Shown: in pieces, positions 9,699 to 18,272 of the stretch
How the letters are laid out: the number at the start of each line of letters is the position of its first letter
Numbering within the stretch: position 1 is the first letter of the stretch
Assembly (NCBI GenBank): GCA_040755295.1
Contig: JBFMBK010000019.1
Coordinates: 1 to 41,066, forward strand
Length of the DNA: 41,066 nucleotides
Origin: Bacillota bacterium
GTDB taxonomy: Bacteria > Bacillota > Desulfotomaculia > Desulfotomaculales > Ammonificaceae
Direction of reading: 5' to 3'
Position numbers and translations under genes: made by a program
The notes under the pieces: generated by a model
Databases searched by the model: none
What the model was told of the DNA's origin: nothing
The model's input: only the letters and a program-made list of their open reading frames with translations

Positions 9699-12425
9699 TC
9701 ATCTCAATCGGGCATCCGAAAGCCGTAAAAACCACTTTTCGGTTTCCACCAACCAAAAGACAACGCTGCCCAGAATAAAACATATCAACATTTCGACGGC
9801 TGTCAAAGGTACTGTCCTGAAGATATCCTGGAACCATGGTACGTAAATCACTGCAATCTGCAAAGCGACTGTTAAAACCACGGCGCCGAACATGGGCTTG
9901 TTGGATAAAACGCCGGCCTTAAAAAGCGAAATCTTGCCGGTGCGGATAGCCATTACATGACCAAGCTGGGACAGGGCCAGCGTTGTGAAGAGCATGGTCT
10001 GCCAGGTATTGTTGTTCGTCTGCCAAGCCCAATAACCAAGACCCAGGGAAATCGCGGCCATTAAAGCTCCCACCCAGAGAATATGCACGCCAAGCCCGCC
10101 GGCGAAGATACCCTTCTTGGTATCGGGCGGCGGGCGGTTCATTGCTTCGCGCTCCGCCGGCTCGACCGCGAGGGCCAGGGCCGGCAGTCCGTCCGTTACG
10201 AGGTTGATCCAGAGAATCTGCAACGGGGCAAGAGGCACCGGCATGGCGGTAAGCATCCCGACAAACAGCACCAGAATTTCCCCAAAATTAGTGGTCATAA
10301 GGTACTTTAAGAATTTGCGTATGTTGTCGTAGATTACCCGCCCCTCCTCCGCTGCGGCGACAATGGTCGCGAAGTTGTCGTCAAGCAACACCATATCGGC
10401 TGCTTCTTTGCTCACGTCGGTGCCGGTGATCCCCATGGCTATCCCGATATCCGCCTTTTTAAGCGCCGGGGCATCGTTGACCCCGTCGCCGGTCATGGCG
10501 ACAACATGCCCCTTCAGTTTCAAGGCCTCGACGATTTTCAGCTTATGTTCCGGAGATACCCTGGCATACACCGCGGCATCCTCCACCATCTCTGTTAATT
10601 CGTCGGGTGTCAGCTTCTCCAGTTCCTGTCCGGTAATAACCGTCTCCTTCTCCGTAATCCCAAGCTCACGGGCGATCGCCAGTGCCGTCAGCGGATGGTC
10701 GCCGGTAATCATCACCGGGTCAATACCGGACCGGCGGCATATCGCCACCGCCTCTTTCGCCTCTTGACGGGGCGGGTCCATCATCCCGATCAGGCCCAAA
10801 AAAATATAATCTCTTTCTATTTCTTCTTCCTGCGCTGTTTCCGGAAAGGACCCAAGGCTCCGGAAAGCAACGCCCAGCACCCTCAGCCCGGATCCGGAAA
10901 GCCTATTGTTTGCTTCAATAATCCAATCGCGCCGGTTTTTATTCATGGGTTGTGCATAACCGTCAACCCATACCTTTTCACATATATCCAGAACACTACC
11001 CGTAGCTCCTTTGCTGAAGGAGACAAAAGATTCAGATTGCCACGGATAAACGTAAGGAAGCGCCTTTGACCCGTTTTCAATCATCCGGTGAATGGTAGTC
11101 ATTCTTTTCCGTTCGGAGGTAAAAGGAATTTCCGCCACCCGCGGCATAAAAGTCTCCAGGTCAGGCTTTTGCATGCCTGTCCTTGCGGCCGCCACCACTA
11201 ACGCCCCTTCGGTTGGGTCGCCGATATAACCATGCCTGTCCTCTTTTTCATTAAAGGAAAGAAGCGCGTCGTTGCATAACGCCCCGGCCGTTAAAAGCCC
11301 CAAGACAATGGGTGAAAAAAGCTCGTCCGGCAGAACCTGTCCTTCGGCGGGCAGGTCTAAGTCTCTGATTCTTCCCGAGGCTTCTTCCGCCGGCAGCGCC
11401 AGTCTTGTAACCACCATCCGGTTTTCGGTAAGTGTTCCGGTCTTGTCCGAACATATCTTAGTCACCAGCCCGAGGGTCTCAACGGCGGGCAGCTTACGAA
11501 TGAGGGCACGGCGCCGCAGCATCCGCTGCGCTCCCAGCGCCAGAGCAATGGTTACGGCTGCGGGGAGTCCTTCAGGGACAGCAGCAACGGCCAGGCTCAC
11601 GCCGGTTAAAAACATCGTCTTGAGATCTTCGCCGCGAAGCAGTCCTAGGGCCACTACTACCGCCACTATGGCGATGGCGATAATCCCCAGCGTGCGCCCA
11701 AGCGCGGCCATCCGCCGCTGCAGCGGGGTGGATCCGGCCCCTACGGACTGGATCATCTCGGCGATGCGCCCAAGCTCCGTGTCCATTCCGGTGGCTGTAG
11801 TCACCACATGGCCTCTCCCGTTGGTAACCACGGTACCTTTATATACCGTGTTGAGGCGGTCGCCCAGGGTAAGCTCGTCCTCCGAGATGAATGAAGCGTT
11901 TTTTTCCGTTGGAAGCGATTCACCGGTAAGTACGGATTCCTGGATACGCAAGTTTATCGCTTCGAAGAGACGGCCGTCGGCGGGTACGATACCCCCCACC
12001 TCCAGAAAGAAGATATCCCCGGGGACAAGCCCTGTGGCAGAGATTTCCTGTACCTCGCCGCTTCGACGAACCTTGACGGCCGGTGTGGCAAGCCGTTTAA
12101 GCGCGGCCATCGCCTTTTCCGCCCGGTATTCCTGGACAAAACCAAGAACGGCATTCAGGATCACTATCGTCAGGATTGCTGCGGCATCCTTATAGTCATG
12201 AAGGAACACAGAAGCCGCCGCCGCCATAATCAATACGATTATCATCACTGCGGTTAATTGTTCCCACAAAATGCGCCAGGGGCTTTTCGGGCCGCGTTCT
12301 TTCAGCGTATTCGGGCCGTATTCCAGCAGCCGTTCGTTAACTTTATCCGGAGTAAGCCCGGTCTCCGGGTCTGATTCGAGTCTACTCAAAATAGTCTCTA
12401 AATCGGCGCTATACCATTCGTTCAT
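9699..12425 (-). CDS. Calcium-translocating P-type ATPase (SERCA/PMCA-like)
   Basis: This 908-aa membrane pump is a P2-type ATPase that would export a divalent cation, probably Ca2+. Visible in order are the N-terminal cation-ATPase domain, the actuator motif TGES (167-170), the M4 motif PEGLP (284-288) typical of Ca2+-ATPases, the phosphorylation site DKTGTLT (from D327), the nucleotide-binding domain, GDGVNDAPALK in the hinge, and a C-terminal set of transmembrane helices. I chose the ATG at 12423-12425 with GAAGGAG 7 nt upstream; the reading frame extends 9 codons upstream to a TTG inside the ribosome-binding region. Its promoter is about 390 nt upstream, and the leader in between carries two repeat fragments. 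Substrate specificity (Ca2+ versus Mn2+) is not provable here. Confidence 0.95.
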   Translation of the reverse strand: MNEWYSADLETILSRLESDPETGLTPDKVNERLLEYGPNTLKERGPKSPWRILWEQLTAVMIIVLIMAAAASVFLHDYKDAAAILTIVILNAVLGFVQEYRAEKAMAALKRLATPAVKVRRSGEVQEISATGLVPGDIFFLEVGGIVPADGRLFEAINLRIQESVLTGESLPTEKNASFISEDELTLGDRLNTVYKGTVVTNGRGHVVTTATGMDTELGRIAEMIQSVGAGSTPLQRRMAALGRTLGIIAIAIVAVVVALGLLRGEDLKTMFLTGVSLAVAAVPEGLPAAVTIALALGAQRMLRRRALIRKLPAVETLGLVTKICSDKTGTLTENRMVVTRLALPAEEASGRIRDLDLPAEGQVLPDELFSPIVLGLLTAGALCNDALLSFNEKEDRHGYIGDPTEGALVVAAARTGMQKPDLETFMPRVAEIPFTSERKRMTTIHRMIENGSKALPYVYPWQSESFVSFSKGATGSVLDICEKVWVDGYAQPMNKNRRDWIIEANNRLSGSGLRVLGVAFRSLGSFPETAQEEEIERDYIFLGLIGMMDPPRQEAKEAVAICRRSGIDPVMITGDHPLTALAIARELGITEKETVITGQELEKLTPDELTEMVEDAAVYARVSPEHKLKIVEALKLKGHVVAMTGDGVNDAPALKKADIGIAMGITGTDVSKEAADMVLLDDNFATIVAAAEEGRVIYDNIRKFLKYLMTTNFGEILVLFVGMLTAMPVPLAPLQILWINLVTDGLPALALAVEPAEREAMNRPPPDTKKGIFAGGLGVHILWVGALMAAISLGLGYWAWQTNNNTWQTMLFTTLALSQLGHVMAIRTGKISLFKAGVLSNKPMFGAVVLTVALQIAVIYVPWFQDIFRTVPLTAVEMLICFILGSVVFWLVETEKWFLRLSDARLR

Positions 12426-12499
12426 TCCCAAGCTCCTTCGAAAATAAATCAACCGCCAAGAACGCCATGTATCAAGAAAAGGATTTTATGACAACACTT

Positions 12500-12575
12500 A
12501 ACTCGCTGGTTCCACGTAAATTTTCATCGTTCGTGGTGCCGCCTAAGGCGGCATGGGGCACTCCTTTGAAAATAA
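12500..12575 (-). repeat. 5'-end fragment of structured repeat family (copy E3)
   Basis: On the minus strand this reads TTATTTTCAAAGGAGTGCC, then CATG, then the hairpin GCCGCC-TTA-GGCGGC, then ACGATGAAAATTTACG. It matches the left half of the full copies at 15.9 and 19.5 kb, which share an AGAGGAG-like start, CATG plus a hairpin, and ATGAAAAT. The right half is missing. It lies in the leader of the P-type ATPase gene. Confidence 0.6.
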
Positions 12576-12672
12576 ACGTTCTTTCGTAGGGCACGGCGAC
12601 TAAGCAACACGCTTACGGATCTACTTTTTCGTAGTGCCGCTGAGAATGCGGCATGTGGGACACCTCTAAATA
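12576..12672 (-). repeat. Internally deleted copy of structured repeat (copy E5)
   Basis: The minus strand starts with AGAGGTGTCCCACATG and a GCCGC-ATTCTCA-GCGGC hairpin. It then jumps straight to the family's 3' end: AAGCGTGTTGCTT, AGTCGCCGTGCCC, TACGAAAGAACG. It is joined head-to-tail to fragment E3. A short copy with both ends and no middle resembles a MITE-like deletion derivative. Confidence 0.6.
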
Positions 12673-12814
12673 AATGCGGCTAAAATACGATAAAGAAAAT
12701 TCTTCGTGAAAAAAAGCTCTCAAACAATCATACGGGAGTACAACACCTGTTTGTGTTGTCGGTCGGGAGAAATCCAACATCCCTCCAATAGACCCAACAA
12801 TATCATAGTATTAT

Positions 12815-12843
12815 ATTATATTATGTTACGCTTTTTCGTTCAA
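12815..12843 (-). promoter_or_regulatory. Sigma-A-type promoter for the P-type ATPase
   Basis: TTGAAC (12838-12843) and TATAAT (12815-12820) on the minus strand have an ideal 17-bp spacer. The start site would be near 12808, giving a leader of about 380 nt that contains the two repeat fragments. The surrounding TATTATATTATATTATG run offers alternative -10s. Confidence 0.65.
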
Positions 12844-12899
12844 CGGTTCTGAATTTCAATTTCCACAACAAGCAAAAGCATAATTTCCTATACAACGAA

Positions 12900-12926
12900 G
12901 AAGGACACCTTCACGAGGTGTCCTTC
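12900..12926 (-). terminator. Terminator after tRNA-Leu
   Basis: AAGGACACCT (12901-12910) pairs perfectly with AGGTGTCCTT (12916-12925) around a 5-nt loop. On the minus strand it is followed by TTCTTCGTTG. It starts 26 nt after the tRNA 3' end. Confidence 0.75.
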
Positions 12927-12951
12927 GGTATTCGCAAACCGTTGGTATTAC

Positions 12952-13040
12952 TGGTGCCGGAGACCGGGGTCGAACCGGTACGGTCATTAATGACCGAGGG
13001 ATTTTAAGTCCCTTGCGTCTGCCTATTCCGCCACTCCGGC
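12952..13040 (-). tRNA. tRNA-Leu(UAA)
   Basis: This is an 89-nt class II tRNA on the minus strand. The acceptor stem GCCGGAG pairs with CTCCGGC, followed by an encoded CCA tail (ACCA). The anticodon loop reads CTTAAAA with anticodon TAA. There is a long variable arm (CGGTCATTAATGACCG) and a T-arm ACCGG-TTCGACC-CCGGT. The long variable arm and the anticodon agree on leucine. Confidence 0.96.
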
Positions 13041-13049
13041 GTAGTTTAT

Positions 13050-13078
13050 ATTGTAACAGATAGGCCGGAACAGTTCAA
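13050..13078 (-). promoter_or_regulatory. Promoter of tRNA-Leu
   Basis: TTGAAC (13073-13078), a 17-bp spacer and TACAAT (13050-13055) lie just upstream of the tRNA. The start site would be about 5 nt before the mature tRNA. Confidence 0.75.
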
Positions 13079-13164
13079 CCACTCGAAAATCACCCTCGGC
13101 AATATCCAACTCACCGGACCCCTGCTTGTGATTTCCATAACTTGAACGCCAATCTTTGGATTGG

Positions 13165-13210
13165 AAAAAAATCGGCATGGTCATTCCCGTCTCCGGGCCG
13201 CCCCTGCCGA
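13165..13210 (-). terminator. Probable terminator of sat
   Basis: On the minus strand TCGGCA (13205-13210 side) pairs with TGCCGA (13172-13177 side), enclosing an inner CCCGGAGACGGG hairpin, and a run of seven T residues follows. It starts about 30 nt after the sat stop codon. Confidence 0.6.
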
Positions 13211-13240
13211 ATATTATCGAAATCTGTGAATCAGGTTCTT

Positions 13241-14485
13241 CTATTTCATATCCTCGCCTGTAGCAAACTTCTGCAGTTTGATCTCGACCTTTTCGGTGAG
13301 TCCTTCATAGTACGTACGAAGGAGGGCAAGAACTTCGTCACGCCCGAAGTGGTCCGGAACGGCCTCGCCCTCGGAGAGCATCTTGCGCAGCTTGGTTCCG
13401 CTGAGGATAACCCGATCCGCTTTGGTGTGCGGGCAAGTGCGCATGGACGCCATGCCGTCGCACTTATAGCAGTAGAATGTCCAGTCAATCTTGAGAGGCT
13501 GACATTTTAGGAATTTCGGTCCGTCACCCTTCGGAATCTTTTCGAAGATCGTCTGGGCGTCAAAGATGCCGTAGTAATCACCGACACCGGCATGGTCGCG
13601 GCCGATAATCATGTGGGAAACACCGTAGTTCTGGCGGAAGGTGGCGTGCAGCAGGGCCTCTCTCGGGCCGCCGTAACGCATTTCCATCGGGTAGCCGGCC
13701 TGGATTACGGTATCCTTATTGAAGTAGTTCTCGACGAGGACGTCGATGCATTTCACACGGACTTCCGCCGGAATGTCGCCCGGTTTCAGGGCGCCGATCA
13801 AAGAGTGGATGATAACGCCGTCACAAACCTCGATGGCGATTTTGGCAAGGTATTCATGTGAACGGTGCATGGGGTTACGGAGCTGCAGTGCGGCAATGGT
13901 GCTCCACCCTTTTTCCTGGAAGATTGCACGGACTTCGGAAGGCCTCTTGTAGACCCCTGCAAATCTGGTGGGGAAGTCGAGCTCGCTCAGTACCTTGACG
14001 GGGCCGGCAAGGTTGACTTCTTTTTGCTTGTGGACCTTCTCGACGCCAGGGTGACCGGCGATGTCATCGGTCGTGAATACCTGGTTGCATTCCCAGGTCT
14101 TATCGGCTTCGGTCATTTCGTATTTCTCGGTTACCGTCATAGTCGCCATTAGGGTTCCCGTCGCGTCATCCACGAGGGTAATCTCTGAACCCACCGCGAT
14201 AGCGTCGGCGTCTTCCTTGCTGCAGTCTACCGTAATCGGTATCGGCCAGAATGTCCCGTCGGCCATGGTAAATTTCTCACATACGCCCTTCCAGTCCGCC
14301 TTGGTCATAAAACCATTCAGCGGGCTGAACGCGCCGATACCCATCATTATAAGGTCGGAAGTCGCCCGGGAATGAATCCGGACCTGTTTCAGAGTTGCGG
14401 CTCTCTTGAGTTCCGCGTCAAGCTTCGCCCCTTCAAGTAAACAACAAACCAAGCCTTTCCCACCATGTGGTTCAATTAAAGCCAT
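13241..14485 (-). CDS. sat: Sulfate adenylyltransferase (ATP sulfurylase), dissimilatory type
   Basis: This 414-aa enzyme makes adenosine 5'-phosphosulfate from ATP and sulfate, the activation step of sulfate reduction, in the cytoplasm. The HxxH-type nucleotide motif [11 protein letters not shown] is at 201-211 and [11 protein letters not shown] at 295-305. A C-terminal [13 protein letters not shown] segment is a likely zinc site, common in sulfate reducers' enzymes, followed by the [11 protein letters not shown] block. The start is ATG at 14483-14485 after AAGGAGGAAATAAT. The gene is monocistronic here, with its own promoter and terminator; no apr or dsr genes are in the window. The homo-oligomeric Sat family is certain. 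Calling it dissimilatory rather than assimilatory is inference from its similarity to sulfate-reducer enzymes. Confidence 0.95.
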   Translation of the reverse strand: MALIEPHGGKGLVCCLLEGAKLDAELKRAATLKQVRIHSRATSDLIMMGIGAFSPLNGFMTKADWKGVCEKFTMADGTFWPIPITVDCSKEDADAIAVGSEITLVDDATGTLMATMTVTEKYEMTEADKTWECNQVFTTDDIAGHPGVEKVHKQKEVNLAGPVKVLSELDFPTRFAGVYKRPSEVRAIFQEKGWSTIAALQLRNPMHRSHEYLAKIAIEVCDGVIIHSLIGALKPGDIPAEVRVKCIDVLVENYFNKDTVIQAGYPMEMRYGGPREALLHATFRQNYGVSHMIIGRDHAGVGDYYGIFDAQTIFEKIPKGDGPKFLKCQPLKIDWTFYCYKCDGMASMRTCPHTKADRVILSGTKLRKMLSEGEAVPDHFGRDEVLALLRTYYEGLTEKVEIKLQKFATGEDMK

Positions 14486-14566
14486 TCTATTATTTCCTCC
14501 TTAAATTCAGATCAAATTGATTCATTAAAGATGGAATACTCTTTCTACCGGTCGTTACCTCACGTC

Positions 14567-14582
14567 GGTATCCTCGGATACC
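14567..14582. promoter_or_regulatory. Perfect inverted repeat in the sat leader
   Basis: GGTATCC-TC-GGATACC is a perfect 7-bp-arm palindrome about 80 nt downstream of the sat promoter, inside the transcribed leader. Outer GTTAC/GTAAC bases on the minus strand could extend it as an RNA hairpin. It could be an operator or a leader structure; I recognise no known riboswitch. Confidence 0.4.
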
Positions 14583-14660
14583 AGTAACACCTCCCTTGGC
14601 TTGTGATTATGAGAACTTGTTATAAAAAAAAGAAAAGCTGAAGTTGTACCAACTAACTAA

Positions 14661-14690
14661 AGTTTAAAGCCTTGTCCGTAAATTTGTCAA
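14661..14690 (-). promoter_or_regulatory. Promoter of sat
   Basis: TTGACA (14685-14690) is a perfect -35. The -10 is TAAACT (14661-14666) with an 18-bp spacer, or TTAAAC with 17 bp. The predicted leader is about 165 nt. Confidence 0.65.
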
Positions 14691-14781
14691 TACCCTCCTG
14701 CGTTATGTAACTACCGGGAAAAAAACTTACAGGACAAAGTGCGAATTTTCAGATAGACGGTATTCTTTCCCCGCATACCTG

Positions 14782-15861
14782 TCACACCTTAAACCTGATG
14801 TTCAGGATATCTCCGTCCCTGACGATATATTCCTTGCCCTCCAGCCTGAACAGCCCGGCCTCACGCACTTTGGCGGTCGTACCGAGACGGGAAAGGTCTT
14901 CGTAGTGAAAGGCTTCCGCCCTGATAAACCCGCGTTCCAGATCCGAATGTATCTTTCCGGCGGCCTTTTTCGCCACCGTTCCCTTGGTAATCGTCCAGGC
15001 TTTCACTTCGTCTTCGCCCACCGTGAAGAATGAAATCAGCCCGAGTGAACGGTAGGCCGCCGTCGCAAGGCGCGCGACCCCGGCCTCCTCCAGCCCGAGA
15101 TCCCTTAAAAACTCCATCCGGTCTTCCGGGGCAAGCAGCGCTATTTCCGCTTCGATCTGCGCCGCCACCTCCACCACAGGAAGATCCCTCTTGGCGGCGT
15201 AATCGACAAGCGGTCTTCTTTCCGGATAATCGTTGTTCCTCAGTCCTTCTTCGTCAAGGTTCACGGCGAGAATCATCGGTTTTTCCGTCAAAAAACCGTA
15301 ACCGGGAACGATCTCCTCTTCTTCAGGTGTAAGGTCAACGTTTCCTACGGCGCGCTCGTTGTTTAAGGCGTCGAGCAACCGTTCCAGAAGCGCTATTTCC
15401 AGGACCGCCTGTTTGGCGATCTTCTTCCCGCCGCGAATGTGCTCAAGCCGCCGTTCAATCAGCATTATATCCGCGAAAAGCAGCTCCGAGTGGATTTCTT
15501 GAAGTTCTTTCAGCGGCTGCACCGCCTCGAAATATGAAGGGATCTCCGGTGCGTCAAAAGCCCGCACCACATAGCAAAGCGCGTCTGCGCCCCTTACTTC
15601 TTCCAGGAACCGTACGCCGGCCGCCCGGTCCCCCCGGCGCGGGTCAAGGCCGGGGATGTCCTTAATATCCACGCGTGCGCAGGTCGTCTTTTGGGGACGG
15701 TAAATCGCCGTCAGGAAATCCAGGCGCTTGTCGGGGACCGGCGCCGAACCCGTATGGACCTTGGCGTCACCCGTAACGCCGGTGGGTGCCGTCATTCCGG
15801 TCAACAAATTAAAAAAGGTGGTCTTACCCACCAGAGGCAACCCAACTAAACCGATTTCCAA
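14782..15861 (-). CDS. ychF: YchF/OLA1-family P-loop ATPase/GTPase
   Basis: This 359-aa translation-associated P-loop NTPase belongs to the Obg-related YchF family, which binds ribosomes and prefers ATP. The P-loop is GLPLVGKTTF near residue 7; the usual family form is GLPNVGKST, so this one is slightly divergent. The G4 position is NLDE, as expected for the ATP-preferring NxxE family. Typical YchF blocks follow (KAAGKIHSDLERGFIRAE), ending in a TGS domain. I chose TTG at 15859-15861 because GGGAGGAGG lies about 9 nt before it and the family starts at this point; the frame is open 10 more codons upstream. Repeat copy E1 ends only about 13 nt before this ribosome-binding site, so it would be part of the leader. 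Confidence 0.92.
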   Translation of the reverse strand: MEIGLVGLPLVGKTTFFNLLTGMTAPTGVTGDAKVHTGSAPVPDKRLDFLTAIYRPQKTTCARVDIKDIPGLDPRRGDRAAGVRFLEEVRGADALCYVVRAFDAPEIPSYFEAVQPLKELQEIHSELLFADIMLIERRLEHIRGGKKIAKQAVLEIALLERLLDALNNERAVGNVDLTPEEEEIVPGYGFLTEKPMILAVNLDEEGLRNNDYPERRPLVDYAAKRDLPVVEVAAQIEAEIALLAPEDRMEFLRDLGLEEAGVARLATAAYRSLGLISFFTVGEDEVKAWTITKGTVAKKAAGKIHSDLERGFIRAEAFHYEDLSRLGTTAKVREAGLFRLEGKEYIVRDGDILNIRFKV

Positions 15862-15890
15862 AACCCCTGCCTCCTCCCTTAAAAATAGCA

Positions 15891-16126
15891 CTTATTTCGC
15901 TGGGCGTCGCGATAAGCAACGCATTGCTGTGTCAGCCCGCCGGAGCTGAATCCTCATGTACCTCTATGTACCTCCGGTTCGTCTCCAACGTTCTTCCTTG
16001 CCCTGCATCGCTTCTCACGACGTTTCGCCCTTACTACGTTACTGCTTTTAAGCAGCCAACCTTACGGGTCTCCCCATTTTCATTCTTCAGTTGGATCGAC
16101 CCCCGGCTACATGGCCAATTCCTCTG
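15891..16126 (-). repeat. Full-length copy of structured RNA-like repeat (E1), in ychF leader
   Basis: The minus-strand sequence is rich in compatible hairpins: GGG-AGA-CCC, CTGCT-TAAA-AGCAG, CCGGAG...CTCCGG enclosing GGTACATAGAGGTAC, and GCAA-TGCG-TTGC. A long-range GGGCG/CGCCC pairing is also possible. It starts with CAGAGGAATTGGCCATG and ends with CTTATCGCGACGCCCAGCGAAATAAG. It aligns with E2 at 19.5 kb at both ends and through ATGAAAATGGG, CGTAGTAAGGGCG, GAGAAGCGA and GGCTGACACAGC. The layout recalls HEARO/OMEGA-type noncoding RNAs, but that identification is from memory and unproven. Confidence 0.7.
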
Positions 16127-16136
16127 AAAAATAATA

Positions 16137-16180
16137 CTTTTTTCGGAGGGCGCAACGATAAGAATTTCATTGGTACATCA
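16137..16180 (-). repeat. 3'-end fragment of structured repeat (E4)
   Basis: The minus strand reads TTCTTATCGTTGCGCCCTCC then GAAAAAAG, matching the 3' end of E1 and E2 (CTTATCGC..CGCC..CGAAA.AAG). It directly abuts the 5' start of E1 through TATTATTTTTCAGAGG. It lies between the FtsA-like gene and E1; nothing else is visible in this gap. Confidence 0.5.
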
Positions 16181-16245
16181 CTTCTCGCCGCGTTCTATGT
16201 ATGTTTACGGGTCTATATTTTCACGCTTTGAAATGTTTTGGCCGT

Positions 16246-18249
16246 TCATTCCCAGCCGATTTCCACATTATCGCCTTCCGTCAACTCTTCCGTATACTCC
16301 GCCGGACGGCCGTTAAGTAAAATCTTGATTCTCCCGCGGGCCTGGCTCAAATCGAAATCAAGATACCTCAAAACGTCAATGAAAAGCGGCTTTTTTTCTC
16401 CGGTAATGGTGATTTCTTTCCCGTTCACAGTCACCCTTAAGCCTTCCGATGCGGTATCGGCGGACTCACCGTCTCTGTCCGGGTTATTCGCCTGCCCGGT
16501 TTCCTTGTCCGATACAACGACAACATCGCCTGGTTTCAACGTATAATCAAGACCGACCGGAACCCCGTCAACCACCGCCTCCGCTATGGTTGGGTCGAAC
16601 CCGACGGCTGCGAGCAGTTGCCCCACCGAATGACGTAACTCCATCCACAGCCGGTCTCCCTCTCTGATTTCCGTCGCCGGATCCACCGCAACATCGTTTA
16701 ACCTGAACATCGGAGGCAAAGAAACCTCCTGTCCGTTCAAAACAACCTGCACCGGCAGAACATCGGCAAAAAACTCGCCCGCCCTCGCCGTCGCATCCCT
16801 CCCGTTCTTCGCGGGGACCACCTCAATCCGGTCGCCGTCTTTGACCGGCGTTTGAAGGTTGCCGTTCTCCCCGTTAACGCTTATGGTTGCGGGACGCGCA
16901 AGCTCACCGTATACAACCGTCTCCTGTCCGTTGACGTAGAAACGTAGGTCCCTTCCGTTTACCCCGAATAACTCCGGGGGTTCGTACTCCAGGAGTGACA
17001 TACAGTTAACGACGCGCAGATCGCCGGGGTTGAAAACGCGGTGTTCCTTACCGTTCACCCTAACCGTTATAAGATTGAGGCCTTGCTGCTTCAGGGCGGA
17101 AAAGGCGATCCCGACCACCGTTATACCTTCCGGACCGGCAAGGACATCTTCTTCCGGCGCCGTAACCCCTGTAAGCTGAGCGCGACTCTTCACCCCGACC
17201 CTGCTCTCCGGGAGACCGAGACGCAGCGCAAGCTTCCGGAGAAAAAGCGGCGTTTGCGCACCGCCGCCCACACTGATCACAGATCTTACGGCTTTTCCTT
17301 CGTTAAGTCCGAGTATCACTTCTGAAACCGCCGCGGCGAGATTATCGACCACCGGCTCAATAACCGCCATTATATCTTCCCGCCGCAACGTTACGGCGTT
17401 ATTAAGGATATCCGTGAACTTTAATAGCTCCGACGCGTTCAATCCGCGTTTAATCGTTTCCGCGGTTTGAAAATCCACGACGCAGATGTCTGCGATGGCT
17501 TCCGTTATCTCGTCCCCGGCTATGGGTACCATCCCGTAACCGATTACGGTTCCGTCTTTAGTAACGGCGATATCCGACGTCCCGGCCCCGACATCAACAA
17601 GCGCCAGGTTTAACATGCGTAAATCCTCAGGAATAGTAGCTTCGAGCGCCGCAATCGGTTCAAGTGTGATGTAGGACGGCTCAAGCCCTACCCTTTTTAA
17701 AACACTGAAAAGACTGTTGACCACCGAGGCTGGAAGAAAAGTGGCGATTACTTCGACTCCTGCAACCCTGCCGCGGTGTCCAATAAGATTCGTAAGCTCA
17801 AGCCCGTCCAGCGAAAAATCCACCACGCCGTGGCCGACGCAGTAAAACTCATCCGTACGGCGGTCCTGCCGCCGCATCTCTTTCCGCGCCTGCCGCAGGG
17901 CCGAAAATTCTAAAGCGCGGACCGTTTCCTCGGCAATCTCCCTTTGAGGATCCACCTCTATCGTTGCACCGCACCTGCGCGTCTCAAGAGCGCGGCCGGC
18001 CGCGGCAATGGCGGCCTCGGTAAGTTTTTGGCCGGTCGCCTCCTCAAGGGAGGTTTTGACCCGGGCGACCGCCTCGGCCACCTTCGGTATGTCATGAATC
18101 TGCCCGTCATACATAGCCCTGCCCTGGTGCTCGACCATTTCCTGCGCCAGTATCTCAAGACGTTCTTCCCGTCCGGCCGCAACAATGCCGACCACCGTGC
18201 GGGTACCTATGTCGAGAGCGAATACCTGTTTATTTTCGTTTAAAGGCAT
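16246..18249 (-). CDS. FtsA-like actin-fold protein with long C-terminal beta-rich extension
   Basis: This 667-aa protein has the actin/Hsp70 ATPase fold of the FtsA/PilM superfamily in its first ~390 residues: phosphate-1 motif ALDIGTRTVVGI near residue 10, an FtsA-type 1C insertion, phosphate-2 motif LALVDVGAGTSDIAV, and SVISVGGGAQTPLFL. FtsA is normally 400-450 aa. Here about 280 extra residues carry repeated beta-rich VNG/LNG units (VRVNGKEHRVF, YVNGQETVV, VVLNGQEVSLP, VTVNGKEITI), ending in an ubiquitin-like-looking ELTEGDNVEIGWE. A role in division or envelope assembly is plausible from the fold only. It follows tepA and ylzJ on the same strand. The start ATG (18247-18249) has only a weak ribosome-binding site (AAAAAGC). 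Confidence 0.75.
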   Translation of the reverse strand: MPLNENKQVFALDIGTRTVVGIVAAGREERLEILAQEMVEHQGRAMYDGQIHDIPKVAEAVARVKTSLEEATGQKLTEAAIAAAGRALETRRCGATIEVDPQREIAEETVRALEFSALRQARKEMRRQDRRTDEFYCVGHGVVDFSLDGLELTNLIGHRGRVAGVEVIATFLPASVVNSLFSVLKRVGLEPSYITLEPIAALEATIPEDLRMLNLALVDVGAGTSDIAVTKDGTVIGYGMVPIAGDEITEAIADICVVDFQTAETIKRGLNASELLKFTDILNNAVTLRREDIMAVIEPVVDNLAAAVSEVILGLNEGKAVRSVISVGGGAQTPLFLRKLALRLGLPESRVGVKSRAQLTGVTAPEEDVLAGPEGITVVGIAFSALKQQGLNLITVRVNGKEHRVFNPGDLRVVNCMSLLEYEPPELFGVNGRDLRFYVNGQETVVYGELARPATISVNGENGNLQTPVKDGDRIEVVPAKNGRDATARAGEFFADVLPVQVVLNGQEVSLPPMFRLNDVAVDPATEIREGDRLWMELRHSVGQLLAAVGFDPTIAEAVVDGVPVGLDYTLKPGDVVVVSDKETGQANNPDRDGESADTASEGLRVTVNGKEITITGEKKPLFIDVLRYLDFDLSQARGRIKILLNGRPAEYTEELTEGDNVEIGWE

Positions 18250-18272
18250 ATTTTGCTTTTTCGACGTTTAAG

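Noticed and set aside
11272-12195. 307-codon plus-strand frame opposite the P-type ATPase
   Set aside because: Low-complexity Ser/Arg/Thr-rich translation, no ribosome-binding site, and fully inside a well-recognised gene on the other strand.
14486-14660. sat leader considered as a known riboswitch
   Set aside because: Apart from the palindrome and a T-run, no conserved SAM, T-box or other riboswitch core was recognised.
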